Origin: Dendrocalamus latiflorus
Taxonomy: Eukaryota > Streptophyta > Magnoliopsida > Poales > Poaceae
Length of the DNA: 64,000 bases
Reading direction: 5' to 3'
Assembly: GCA_017311315.1 (NCBI GenBank)
Contig: CM029663.1
Location: 22,925,412-22,989,411 of the forward strand
Within the stretch, counting starts at the first letter, position 1, and each line of letters starts with the position of its first letter. This document shows positions 1-12,254 of this stretch, one piece after another. The notes beneath the pieces are model-generated. The model saw nothing but the letters and a program-made list of their open reading frames with translations. It was not told the origin of the DNA and did no database searches. The translations under genes were made by a program, and so were the position numbers.

Positions 1-108
1 AAAAAAAAAAAACTTCGACTAGTCCTGTGCCTCGTAGTCCTTGGAGAACGGAGATATTTTTGTCGCAGTTTAACGTTAGCGGTTAAACCTATATATGTGT
101 GTGTGCAG

Positions 109-258
109 CTTGCAAGAATACACAATTGCGCAATTCAGGACATCTTTTTCAGAAAACAAGAGTGGATTGGAACATCAGCTGTGGCAGAAGAACCACCAGA
201 ATCCTCTGAATTAGAAGCCTCTGAGGTCACTGGAAGTCTTGCTACTACTCTTAATTAA
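109..258 (+). CDS. Possible terminal coding exon, unknown gene
   Basis: A pyrimidine/TG-rich stretch ending in CAG (106-108) is followed by an open frame of 49 codons that stops at TAA 256-258. The peptide is rich in E, S and P near its end (AEEPPESSELEASEV). This looks like the last exon of a plant gene whose upstream part lies left of the window. I do not recognise the family, and no start codon is present inside. The long TA microsatellite and a plastid insertion begin about 300 bases downstream, so a neighbouring gene could end here. It could equally be a chance frame or a captured exon. Confidence 0.3.
   Translation, partial: LARIHNCAIQDIFFRKQEWIGTSAVAEEPPESSELEASEVTGSLATTLN

Positions 259-1691
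<1,433 letters not shown>

Positions 1692-1722
<31 letters not shown>
1692..1722. repeat. (TA)n microsatellite
   Basis: A short AT/TA run lies at the right edge of the plastid-derived block. Confidence 0.85.
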
Positions 1723-1727
<5 letters not shown>

Positions 1728-2266
1728 TAACGAGTGCTATTTGATGCCCGGGCACCATAGTCTAAAATAAATATGTATCATGTGCGAAAAATTTTAAAAT
1801 TCCTTGGATGTCAAGTTTAACTTGTTTACTAACTAGTTCAAACAAGTTTGAACTAAATTTTGAATTGTAGTTGCCTTTTTTATGATAGTTTGATTATAGG
1901 TATATGCTGATTATATATATAAATCAGCAAAGTATGTGATCTAAATTCGTTCAAAACTTTAAATTTTAATATATTTTTTCAAACTTATACGTTTCATTTG
2001 AATTGTTATAGATGAGTACATAACTTAAAACTGATATTTTCAAAAAATAAATATACCCGAATTTAGATGGAATTGATGCATTTGAAATCATGATGCCTTG
2101 ACACCATGACGCTTTGAAAAACAAAAGGGCAGGATCTGGTAACAGTTTTTTTCTCCTTCTCAACAGACAAACCATTGTACCTCGCCTCAAAAACTTTAGC
2201 AAATGGTCATACATCAAGATGTTTATAACGATAGATTAATCACTATGGGGGAAATTGCAAGTTAAT
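1723..2266. other. AT-rich intergenic DNA
   Basis: I see no gene, RNA gene or clear transposon ends here. Confidence 0.5.
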
Positions 2267-4019
2267 TGTAACATCCTGTTCATCCTCTAAGCCTAAAATA
2301 TTACCACCATTGCATAATATTACCATTTTCAACCACTGTTGATAAGTTTAGGCAACAATTGCCCTCTTCATATTTTAACAACACAATAACCAACATTTTA
2401 TTTTAACACTAGCTACCTAGGCAAGTTATTAAGTATAAATACATTAACTAAAGTGATGTGCGAATTATTGCTTGTTCATGAAAAATGTCTGAGCTACTCC
2501 CACCCTTGCATGCCAAATTCAATACTCACCTAAAAACAAACAAGCAAAAGGTGAGTTCGAAGACTCAGCAAACATATAATAAGACGATAGACATTACCAA
2601 ACATAAGCAATCATCTAGACATGTCATACTCCATATGTTTCAGCATAACCATAAACTTAAACATGTTGTTCTCTACATGCATCATCCTGTTCATACCATC
2701 ATTCTTATGTTTCATTATTGTCATTCCATTAGTGCAATGCAACACTATTCTATATGCTCATTTGCCCATCTTATTGCATATACCGGTATGGTCTGAGTGA
2801 ATATCTGTCAATGTTCACCCTATCATGAACTCGTCCTTAACGACACAACGATATCTCCACTTCTGTGGAGGTATACCAAAGTAGGTCTTAAGATCTACCC
2901 ACGGTTGAGGCCTACCAAAGTAGGTTTTACGGATCCACCCATGGTGGATCCCTTTCTCATCTCATGAGTGCACATGATGCGTATGTATATGTCCATTGTC
3001 ATAAACATTGTTCATCATTGTCATCATTAGCAGGTTAGCATCATTGCTTACCCTACTCCATCATCATTGTCATCATCTACTACACAGCATCATATAATGT
3101 AAACATAACATATTTCACAACAATTATCGTCTACCGCTCTACTATGCATTTGCATATTTATCCTCAGGGACGATGTGTGGACGGCTCCAAACTCAAACCT
3201 CCACCTATACAAGCATCAACCCAACTCAAAATTATGGTGATACATGCACTTATACACATGATATCGATTCTACGCTCAAAACTGACACTGACATAAAATG
3301 CTCAGGGTTAAGGATTTGGCGCGCACATCACAACTCCTTAATTTTTTTTTCTTTTCTTCCTCTTTTCTTTTCATCCGGCTTATCTCCTCTCTATCTCTCT
3401 TCATTTTGGCTGAACGGCCTTATCTCCCGTTCCTCTCTTTCCCTTGCCTTTCCCTCTCATCCCCCTCTCTCACTTGGGTGACATCACCGCCACCTTCAAG
3501 CTTGTTGGCCATGACGCGTCGGCCCGGAGCTCACCCCTAGCTCCTCCTCTTCTCCTCCCGACCAAGGTCCATGGTGTCTCTCCTCACCTTAGATGAATTG
3601 GCCACCGGCTACTCAGTGCCACGTGCCTTCCTTGCCTGGTTGCTACACCACCACCCCCTACCATGGATCCAAGTGTCGCCCCTGAGCTCGGTCCTAGTCT
3701 ACCATCGGCCTGCTCCAATCAGGTCGCCGACGCTATGGTTTGGCCTTCAGCTAGGGTTTCTCGTGCCGCGAGTTCACCGGCCGCCTACTAATCGTCGATG
3801 AGTTCCCCGCTGCCTACTCTCAGCTCCTCGCTGTCCCCCACTCAGGCTTGCCTTGGGTTGGGGTTCCTCGTTGCTGTTGACGTCGGCTCGGCTTAGTTCC
3901 ACCGGTGCTGCCACCCTTCCCCAAATGCCATCCATGGGCCCAGCCCCAGGCTATCGTCGCCCCCTCCAGTCGGGCTGCCTGTTGGAACTAACCTTGTTGT
4001 TGTGCGTACTCGGTGTGTT

Positions 4020-4320
4020 CATGTGTTGTAGTCGTAGTCGAGTACTTGTGTGTTGAGTATTGCATGGTCATAACGAGTACTCGTGTATTGAGTACTGCGT
4101 GGTCGTAGTCGAGTACTCATGTGTTGAGTATTACGTGGTCGTGTCGAGTGCTCGATGTGTTCAAGTACTCCGTGGTCGTAGTTGTAAGTAGAACTATGCG
4201 ATGGCCGTAGTCGTGAGTCGATGCAGTCGGTACTCATAGGAGTACTGTAGTAGTCGGTACTCAGTGGAGTACTGTAGTAGTTGGTACTCGGGAGGAGTAC
4301 TGTAGCAAGTGGTCATAGTC
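4020..4320. repeat. Degenerate minisatellite (GAGTACTNNTG / GTCGTAGTCG)
   Basis: Irregular tandem copies of a roughly 35-45 bp unit contain GAGTACT, GTGTTGAGTA and GTGGTCGTAG, followed by shorter units around GGAGTACTGTAGTAG. GAGTACTC is self-complementary, so each unit can pair with its neighbours. Confidence 0.7.
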
Positions 4321-4725
4321 ATAGCTACAGTTGTCGATGGTTGGTACTCGTAAGCTACATTGAACCGATCGGTGCTCAAAAGACCTGTGTGGTTGGAGAT
4401 ACTAGTCGACATGCCATGGTCGATGAAGCAGTCGAAGGCACCATGGTCGAAGGCATCGAGCAGCCGTGGTCGTGAAGCATAGTCGAGGCACTGTGGTTGA
4501 CAGGACATAGTCGAAGGACTTGAAGCAGACCTGAAAAGGACCCGAAGGATTGTGTGCAGTCGTAGTCCGGACCAGATGACAGTTAGTCTGCATGTGACTG
4601 GTTGTGTCCACCAAACCGAGTGTGATGGTTAGTGGAGCAAGTTGTACGGGTAGTGAGGAGTGTGCGAGTCATGGAGATCGTGGCCGAAAGAGTTGGGTAG
4701 TTTTAGCCTATACACTTATAATCAG

Positions 4726-4740
4726 AGTCTATAAATAGGT
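4726..4740 (+). promoter_or_regulatory. TATA-like box in LTR
   Basis: TCTATAAATAGG is placed as expected for an LTR core promoter, followed within about 60 bases by transcript-like sequence. Activity is inferred. Confidence 0.4.
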
Positions 4741-5600
4741 GAGAAAATGAAAAAGCAGGCGGCGGATTGACGCATCGCAAACTCGTGTGTCTTGAGTTGG
4801 AGCAAAGGTGTTCGTGTGTGTTTTCGATCACCGTGTGTGCGTGTCAGATTCCATCCCTGGAACAACACTATCGACACCATGGCTCGGCCTCTGGCCATGG
4901 CCGAGCCCTAAGCGCTACCATCCCCGGGCTTCCCCTCGGTTGCTCTTGGCCATGGCTTTGGCCAAGGCGGCCTGAGCTTCGCCAGTACACCTCTGCTCCG
5001 CCACCTACCTGGGATGGTCCAATCTTTCCCATACTCTTACATTTTTTATTTAACTTCTATTTTTGCTTGTTATACTCCTAAGTACGCACGGCTTGGGAAA
5101 GACTACGGGTGTTGTCACGATGGGACTTGGCCGGGGCATGCGCCGAGGAGCATGCCCCTCCGACCAAGGGCGCACAGCAATCCTTCAGGCTCACCGCTTG
5201 TGTCATGCTATGAATAGAGAAGGAAAGAGTTGGGGGACCTACTTGATGTCAGCTGGAAACGGCAGTGGAGGTGTGGAGGATGTTCGTGCTGGCCGCGGTG
5301 TTGTCTGGTTGGTCCACAATGGTCGTCCGAAGTCCACGCTCCTCTCCCTTGTCTTCCTCTTCTTTCTTAGCCCCTCTCATCCGATTCTTTCTTCCTCACT
5401 CCTCTTTCTGTGGATAGTTGATTTGGTGGTGCTTTGCCTTGCCTTGTTTTAGCTTGGCTCTTGGTTTGCTCTCGGTTGAGGGAGGAAAAATGAAGTGATG
5501 CTTGTGAGGAGGCTGCTAGTGCTGGCTTGTTTAAGAGAGAGGGCCTTTAGTTGTTTGCTCTCTCTTGGCTTTGTGCATTGACCAGGTTGCCCCTCTCTTA

Positions 5601-5690
5601 TCTCTACTAGTATAGTGCCCGTGCTAACGCCACGGCGGCATTTCAGGGATGCGCATGAAAACAACCAAATGACGATATTTTTTTTCATAG
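5601..5690 (+). repeat. Helitron 5' terminal block, copy 1
   Basis: It starts TCTCTACTAG directly after A5600, and the rest reads GTGCCCGTGCTAACGCCACGG...GGGATG. It is the most complete of three copies and the only one with the TC terminus. Confidence 0.75.
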
Positions 5691-5990
5691 TTTAAGTTTC
5701 CGCAATTGTATATCACCATGTATATAATCTGGAAAACACTCATGTATATCACCAGCAAGTTCAGGTCATGAAATTACAAGCCTAGGCCAATTATAATGCA
5801 TAACAAGGCAATAATAAGTCATGTCTCGCCTGAACCAGCTACTTTCTGATTTGCTTAAGTAGGTCTTGGAGTTCTCCAGGGATAATGTCTTTACATTCAT
5901 TTTCACTGCTCTTCAAAATGTCCACCAAGAAATTCGTCCTCAGAATTAAACAGAAAACTACACCAAAGAAATAAATTGGCAACCATTAGA
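5690..5990. other. Helitron internal DNA, no gene recognised
   Basis: AT-rich sequence without a supported coding region. Confidence 0.5.
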
Positions 5991-5992
5991 CA

Positions 5993-6070
5993 GTATAGTG
6001 CCCGTGCTAACGCCACGGCGGCATTTTAGGGATGCACACGAAATCAACCAAACGAAGACATCCAAATGGC
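5993..6070 (+). repeat. Helitron 5' terminal block, copy 2
   Basis: The sequence AGTATAGTGCCCGTGCTAAC and the following 50 bases match copy 1 closely, but the leading TCTCTACT is missing. This may be an internally duplicated or nested, truncated terminus. Confidence 0.7.
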
Positions 6071-6749
6071 AAAAGTTCAGTTACAAGTCAATGAACGCTG
6101 AAATATAGATGACCACATGTGTATGATATGGTGCTTCCACATAATACGTGCAACTCAGGGCAGCATCCAATGATGACAGCAGTCTAACCCAGTGCAGCCA
6201 GAAGCATATTAGTAGAAGGAAGACGGTTTGATACAAAAGACTTCATCCACTCCAATGCTCCAAATCAGGATGGGGACCTAATCCAATGAGCAAACTAAAA
6301 GGCCAGAGGTTATCGGATATGCATGGATAAACTCAAAATCAACACTGAGCAAATAAAAAGAGGCAAGCACAAGATCAAAACTGGGCAAACATGATCTAAA
6401 AAGAGGCAAACAGAATAAGACTGATTGTTGGCACATAGTATTTCACACGGAACATGTAACATGATATTGCTTCTGGGATTCAATGGGTTACTAAAACATT
6501 AAACTGCTAATTAGGTGTATGTTGTATACTTGTATGTACAGAAGGTCAAACACACACAAGATAAATATTGTTCTCGTGCTCCCTACGATCAAGCTAGAAG
6601 TGCCCACAAGCACACTGCGAATTTCCTTAGCTCAGTAAAAACAAGAATGCACTGTACAGATGGTAAAAAAAACTCAAAACCTACTGACAAAAATTGCATG
6701 ATGAAAATGAGAAAATCTATACAGTTTTAGTTGTACATTATTGCTCCTT
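6071..6749. other. Helitron internal DNA, no gene recognised
   Basis: This precedes the minus-strand chimeric gene and would include its 3' flank. I see no coding evidence. Confidence 0.5.
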
Positions 6750-9700
6750 TTATTTTGCTGATTTCTTTAAGTTGCTCATCAATGCTCGCAAAGCTTCCTT
6801 CAAATTTTGGCCCCTTGTTTGCCTCACTTCCTGGGATGTGAGACGCATGCTCTCAAGACCGCGGCCCAGAGAGGCAATCATGGGAACAGAAGGTGCCGCC
6901 TCGGCTGCACACTCAATCCCATCTCCATGGCTGACGAGGCCAGCACATGCAGCCATGCTACAGCCAAATGTTGCCCAAGGAGTGATTCTGAAAGGATGGT
7001 TGCGCCTCTTTTGCATTATTTCATAGAAAGAGGTCCGCATTGCCATCAAGGTAGTTCTCTCCACTGATGATATTACAGTGTGTGTCACCGCTCGAATCTT
7101 CTCTGCTGAAGCCGTAAATTGTAAAGTGGATGCCTTCGAACCAGCACTAACAGCCCCATGAGAGAGGATCTTGCTTAATACAATGGTAGCATGTCTTTGC
7201 AGCTGCATTAAGCCATATTTCAAAACCACTGGAGTTTTACAGGAAGCCAGAAGCATGGACGGTTTTTGACAAAGACGAAAAGCCCAGCATAACTGTTCCT
7301 CCTGCACCAACTGCGACCACAGGTTTCTCAGCTATCCAACTCCTTTTATCGATGCTATCATCCAACAGCAGCTCCTTGTTATCACAGTCATTTTCATTGC
7401 CATAATGCCTGAAGCACCTGCTAGCTAATTGCGAGATCTCTGAAGGAACAGGAGTGTCCCAGTGTGTCCTTATTCCAGCTAAGCAGCTGACATCAACTAT
7501 AGCCACCACAGAACCACACTCCTTTAGTTGGCTTCTCAGAGCTTGCACAAGAAGAATGTGGCACTTCTCCTCAGAATGGAGTTCTGAAAAATCCAACTTG
7601 TCAAAGTCAAAATATCTATTTTTCCAACCACTGCTACCCACAAGCTTAGATGGATGGGACTCTATAGGGACACCCTGCAACAGAAGTTTATCATAAGGCG
7701 TGTAAGAATACAACCATCATGATTGAATTCAGACAAAGCACTGACAAGATATACCTTTTCCCTTACAAAACGTGGTAAAGCAATAGATGCTAGGTTGCAG
7801 ACAGCAGTTTCAGTTGGACTTGTGAACTCAATTATCTCAGTGCACAAGTTTGAAGATTTGATTGTGCCCAAATTCTGCTGGTTACTTTTCCTATTGCATG
7901 TATCCTGCACACAATTAAGAATGTTAGAAACATCCTTGGAACCTGATCATTACCAGTAGCAAAAATTGGAGAAGGAATCATGAGTCCATAAGCAAGTACT
8001 CATATTTGTTTTGCTACCACATGTACCTTGTAAAGCATATATGGTGTACCAGTTTCTATCTGTGCCTTCAAAATGTCAAACCAGAGGGTCTGTGCTGGAA
8101 CAACTTTCTTTGCCTTGCCCTGAAACCAGAAAGCTAGGTTACTGAAGTCTGTTACCATTTCAATATATTTCATATCTAAAATACAATTTCCAGCTTACTT
8201 CTCTCTCATATTTCTTGTAAAATTCTCAAACTCATCGCCCCAGCAATCAGCCAAACCTGGAGCTTCATTAGGACAAAACAATGACCATTCTTCATTACTT
8301 TGGACTCTTTGCATGAATAGATCAGGAACCCAGAGCGCATAGAATAGATCCCTTGCACGATGCTCCTCCTGTTAAGTTGTCATTAACAATAACAAGCCTT
8401 TTAGAGTTTTTTCAGGCTAAGCCTTCGAAAAGTTAGAAGGCATGGAATATGTTAACTAACATATATACCAGCCAAAGCACATATGCACATAAGCTAATTC
8501 CGTGATCACAGTAAGCAGACAAAATATCGAAAAGCTTCTACATTATGGAGAAAAACAGAGAAATATACTGCAATCCACTACTTTCAAGGGAAACTACTTG
8601 AAAAGCCATATGTAAGGTATGACACCCATGACAGGTAAGGAACCAATTTCAGGTGCTGGAATCGAGATTGATGTAGACCCAAATTAAATCAGTTTATTAT
8701 CACAGAGAGTATAGAAGGTTTGGACTGTTACAGTTGTCCTAAGTAAAAAAAAGTAGTTAAATATCGTTTGGTTGAGATTTTACCTTCCCATGGTTCTTCC
8801 TCAGATCAAGGAACTCAAACATATCAGCATGCCAAGGCTCCAAGTATACAGCAAATGCACCTAGTTTTTAGGAGATTGTAAGAATTTCTGGAGGCTACGG
8901 AATCAGATTTTTTTTAAAAAATAATGATAGAGCCTACCCTTTCTCTTGCCTCCACCTTGATCAACATAACGACCAGTATCATTGAAAACACGTATCATAG
9001 GAACAATCCCATTGGAGGTTCCATTTGTCCCTCGGATATAACTCCCAGTAGCTCGGATATTGTGAACAGAGACACCAATTCCTCCAGCAGATTTGCTTAT
9101 AACATCACATTCCTTCAGAGTATCATAGATTCCTTCAATGCTATCATCTTTCATGCAAATAAGGAAGCAGCTACTTAACTGCATCGCAGAGAATGAAACA
9201 GTAAGTAAACAATTTCACAACCCAAATGGGATTTTTTCTGGTGGCAAAATGCACAGTACTTGGGGCCTTGGGGTGCCGGAATTGAAAAGGGTTGGCGAAG
9301 CATGAGTAAACCAGCGCTGGGACATCAGATGGTACGTTCTGACGGCAGACTCAATGTCATCCTTGTGTACCCCCACTGAAACCCTCATTAACATGTGTTG
9401 TGGCCTTTCGACGACCTTCCCGCTAAGCTTCAAGAGGTAAGACCTCTCCAGAGTCTTGAAACCAAAGTAGTCATAATCAAAGTCCCTGTCGTAAATGATC
9501 TCACTGTCCAAGCGAGCAGCATTCTGAAATCAAATGTCACGACATTAGAAGCCGCATAAGGCGCAACGTAAATCAAGGAGCACTCGGAGCAGAGCAGGCG
9601 CATTGGAATACATCGGTAATACCGTGAGGAGTAAATACTCCAATGGAGCAGTAAATTTAAACACAGCAAGAAGACCAGCAACAGTAATCTACAGATAATT

Positions 9701-9980
9701 CCTGTCAGAAACACGTCACGGCTGATCAGCATCTCGCCTTCATGATGACTTCGTATACATCGTCAGCAATCAGAGGAGCCATAAGCCCAGATCTCTCGTT
9801 GTGCTGCCCATACATGTCCTTAATCCTGTATCCACAACATCCGCATCACCGCACAATTGACAACACAGTCCATGAATCCAACCGAACTCATTAGAGTAAT
9901 AGGCAGCCATAACTTACGTCTCCGAGAAGGACTTCTTGGTGTTCTTGTGCAGGTTCGACACCGCAATCCGCGCCGCAAGC
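6750..9980 (-). pseudogene. Chimeric pseudogene: ribonucleotide reductase R1 exons fused to an unknown membrane-type gene
   Basis: The minus-strand exons I read are 9918-9980, 9738-9825, 9260-9523, 8938-9178, 8784-8860, 8199-8368, 8027-8119, 7755-7904 and 6750-7674. The first eight, and the start of the ninth, encode the large subunit of ribonucleotide reductase, which makes dNTPs. Typical R1 segments are SGLMAPLIADDVYEV, FTHASPTLFNSG, KSAGGIGVSVHNIRA and SPTETAVCNLASIALP. The ninth exon starts as R1 (GVPIESHPSKLVG...FDFDKL). At about 7593-7598 it passes in frame into a different protein (DFSELHSEEK...) that ends at 6750 with small/hydrophobic stretches (AVGAGGTVMLGFSSLSK). R1 exon 1 is missing. 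Damage includes a one-base loss in a T run near 8215, a GC instead of GT donor at 9736-9737 and a frameshift near 7240. This is a Helitron-captured, broken chimera. I recognise the second protein only as a conserved plant protein of unknown role. Confidence 0.85.
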
Positions 9981-9998
9981 TTCACGGCAGCAAAAACT

Positions 9999-10029
9999 GA
10001 CTGTATATATTCATTGTAACAAGGAATCA
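9999..10029. repeat. 31-bp direct repeat, copy 1
   Basis: The 31 bases starting GACTGTATATATTC are repeated exactly at 10128-10158, at the junction between the R1 and kinesin fragments. Confidence 0.9.
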
Positions 10030-10127
10030 TTCTATAATACAGACAAGAAACATAATACAAAAATTAAAGTTAATCATTCTATTATTCTTTTGAGTGTACC
10101 AAATCTTTCCTTAGTTGGGTTAAAACG

Positions 10128-10158
10128 GACTGTATATATTCATTGTAACAAGGAATCA
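10128..10158. repeat. 31-bp direct repeat, copy 2
   Basis: Exact copy of 9999-10029. It lies 8 bases before the end of the kinesin exon's donor side. It looks like filler DNA or template switching at the capture breakpoint. Confidence 0.9.
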
Positions 10159-10165
10159 AGCATAC

Positions 10166-10380
10166 CTTTAAGATCTTGCACCTGATTGTATAGCTTTCTA
10201 TTTTCTTCAAGAACTTTGTGATAACCTGAGGCAGCATGTGCAAGGCTAAACAACTGCCTTCCTGAAATAAAATTTGAAAATGTGTAATTTGCTTAGCAAT
10301 TGTGTACTTTAATTTAAAGAAGCACCAAAAGCACACTCATATTACCTAATATGTTGAGGTCCTCAGAGTACTTCATTTGT
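10166..10380 (-). pseudogene. Kinesin-14 (KIN-14) fragment, two exons
   Basis: Exon 10166-10261 encodes HKVLEENRKLYNQVQDLK, the neck sequence just before the motor domain of plant C-terminal-motor (kinesin-14) proteins. It is bounded by a CAG acceptor and a GT donor. An upstream piece at 10346-10380 (MKYSEDLNIL then a GT donor) fits the preceding exon and is cut off at the Helitron terminal block. The motor domain itself is absent, so no microtubule motor can be made. Captured by the Helitron in the same orientation as the R1 exons. Confidence 0.75.
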
Positions 10381-10383
10381 AGT

Positions 10384-10480
10384 AGTATAGTGCCCGTGCT
10401 AACGCCACGGGTTCATTTGAGGGATTCACATGAAATCAATCAAACGACGATATTTTTCTTCATAGTTTATGGTTTGCTGA
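10384..10480 (+). repeat. Helitron 5' terminal block, copy 3
   Basis: The sequence AGTATAGTGCCCGTGCTAAC, then CACGGGTTCATTTGAGGGATTCACATGA, matches copy 1 including the later CGACGATATTTTTCTTCATAGTTTA segment. It abuts the truncated kinesin exon, which suggests a second Helitron 5' end or an internal duplication. Confidence 0.7.
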
Positions 10481-10760
10481 CAAATCAAGCCCAGATACCT
10501 CGCAAGGACTCCCAAGTGCTTGTGGTCATAGGAGTATATTGGTCCTGTAATTCAGTGAGTTCCAATTCAAATGTGATGTGAAACCGTGCAAATTTTAGTT
10601 GAGATGGTGTATTGAGAAAAGATACTTCCGTACAAGATTGATTCTTATTAAAAAGTACAGTAAGAAAAATATCCTCCTTGTGATAAACGATCAGGTAATC
10701 TACCAGTAAACTTTGAACTCGGCAATAAGTAACAGTAGCTTTTTTATATGAGCTGAAAAA
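10481..10760. other. No recognised gene
   Basis: Non-coding sequence between captured fragments. Confidence 0.5.
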
Positions 10761-11024
10761 CTAACATATTAAAATTTTAGTTGATTTGCTAGGTTCCAAG
10801 TAGTCAAGATAGACAACTCCGAACCCACCTTTGTAAATTGATTGCTCGAAGCTATTTGTCATTGTCTTCAGTTCTTTGTAACTAAACTGACGGTTCTCAA
10901 ATTGCAAAGAGGCAGCATCTTCTTGCAAAGAGGCAGCGTCTTCAGTATCTCCCTTTGAGTTACTTCGTTTCAGTGGTCTGACAGAAGGATCTACAGTAAT
11001 ACGCTTGTCAGCAAAATATAACAT
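10761..11024 (-). pseudogene. Receptor-like kinase fragment (juxtamembrane and start of kinase)
   Basis: The frame includes FENRQFSYKELKTMTNSF and then KGGFGVVYLDYL, the sequence around the glycine-rich loop of LRR-type plant receptor kinases of the SIRK/FRK1-like group. Only the juxtamembrane part and the first kinase strands remain. The catalytic lysine, HRD and DFG motifs are absent. An 18-bp tandem duplication gives EDAASLQEDAASLQ. It is another exon captured by the Helitron. Confidence 0.75.
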
Positions 11025-11269
11025 TGAAAAAAGAATTTGTTTTCCAAGAAATAAACGTTACTGTTTTCAGTTCTGCTTTAGTTGACACAACTATTAGTCT
11101 ACCTGATTACATTGAGATGTGAAACTAACACCAAATTAATTAACCACTGCAGGACTGGAACTAAGGGCCTAAGTGGCAGAGGCGGCATATGCATACGCCT
11201 GTAAAAATCACTCGGTTCTCCTTTTGACAAACCGAAACTGTAAGGCATGTAAAAAATGATGAATAACCT

Positions 11270-11355
11270 GTGATATATGTTCTGCAACTGCAGCACTTGG
11301 TTTGACAACTTCACCATTTGTGATAACCAGAGTATTAGGGACACTCCCGTCTGTC
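11270..11355 (-). other. Exon-like fragment, unrecognised
   Basis: A CAG acceptor, an open frame (PNTLVITNGEVVKPSAAVAE) and a following GT donor give an exon-like structure. The codon pattern looks real, but I cannot place the family. It is probably another captured exon. Confidence 0.4.
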
Positions 11356-11672
11356 TGAAACCATTGCATGATAAACTAATTGTATGGTTAGCTCCAAATA
11401 AGAAAATATAAATACTCATTAACAAAGAACACCTAAGTATCAGCTACAGATGCTAATTCAAACTACACAACAAGCTTGAAATTCATAGCATATCTAAATA
11501 GACAAAAGAAAAAGAATATATGTTTGTGGATGCACTCACCTGCTCTATTAGGTAAAGGCGTTAACGATTCTTATAGGTAGCCTTCTCGTTTGAAGGCCCT
11601 ACCTGTTCCCAATCAACCAAGAGATCAGCAAATCATCAGTTACAAAACCATTAGGGCATCTCCAATGATTCT

Positions 11673-11850
11673 GGTGGTTTAGTTGGTTTAGGTGGTGCTA
11701 TAATCAAGGAAATGGTGAACTCAACTGGAGCAAGAATTCAGATTTTGGATGAGATAAACGTTCCAGCTTGTGCCTCACACTATGAAAATGAGCACTTATT
11801 TTCTTTTAACTCGTTAATGGGAGGTAGCGAACATTCAGACAGCATTTAGT
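11673..11850 (+). pseudogene. KH-domain RNA-binding protein fragment
   Basis: The frame reads GLVGLGGAIIKEMVNSTGAR and then IQILDEINVPACAS. This fits the KH fold core (G..G..I..I...TGA.I.I) of plant RNA-binding proteins, although the GxxG loop is altered. The frame then reads into intron-like sequence and stops. It lies on the plus strand, opposite to the other captured fragments. It encodes only half a KH domain, so no function is expected. Confidence 0.55.
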
Positions 11851-12211
11851 TTGTAAAATCATAGTTATTAATTAAATGAAATACCAAACCAACTCATCAC
11901 TACAGTATTTGATATGAACACAGACATCAATCAGAGAAGAGAATGTTGCTCAAACTCCCAATATTTCAAGACCTCATTGTACTTAACAGGTTGTAGCTGA
12001 CGATGAACAAGGTAGGTGAACTCTACTGTCTGAAAATGAAACAAATCATAACCTTTTCAAGTAGCTAGGAGTATGAGAATTAGCAACTCAGAAGAGTTAT
12101 GAGTGCTTTGGACAACTTAATCTACATTTGGTGAATATTATAGGCTTGAGCAAGTAAATAAATAACACAGGAGTCAACCACAGGTCACAAAGCATCATAA
12201 AAGAAGAGTAC
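11851..12211. other. No recognised gene
   Basis: Intron-like AT-rich sequence between captured fragments. Confidence 0.45.
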
Positions 12212-12254
12212 CCGGTCATTTGGAGCTGCAGCATGTCCATAATGGAGAACAGAA
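12212..12254 (-). pseudogene. Prolidase-like (M24 Xaa-Pro dipeptidase) exon
   Basis: A 43-bp exon bounded by TTTTGCAG and a GT donor encodes SSVLHYGHAAAPNDR, a conserved segment just before the metal-binding region of plant Xaa-Pro dipeptidases. The metal ligands lie in later exons that I do not see. The exon at about 12355-12400 on the same strand may belong to the same gene but is not recognisable. Confidence 0.6.

Larger units (their letters stand above)
3980..4867 (+). mobile_element. Probable solo LTR with internal minisatellite
   Basis: The ends read TGTTGGAAC...GGAACAACA, a typical LTR inverted terminus. A TATA-like box (TCTATAAATAGG, about 4729) lies about 140 bases before the right end, as expected for an LTR promoter. 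The flanking 5-mers are CTGCC and CTATC and are not a clean target duplication, so the boundaries are tentative. There is no coding content. Confidence 0.42.
2267..5600 (-). mobile_element. Ty3/gypsy-type LTR sequence, interrupted
   Basis: It begins TGTAACATCC like the LTR at 27126 (TGTAACACTTC). It shares with that LTR the repeated 'CTACC..A.GTAGGT' segments near 2870-2950 (compare 27810-27910) and a CT-rich, GC-rich stretch (about 3340-3960). In grass chromovirus-like gypsy elements such LTRs read TGTAA...TTACA, so this is probably one long LTR in reverse orientation. A probable solo LTR (3980-4867) lies inside it and a Helitron begins at 5601, so the far end of this LTR is not identified. 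Short frames inside are not gene-like. The family is inferred from similarity within the window only. Confidence 0.5.
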
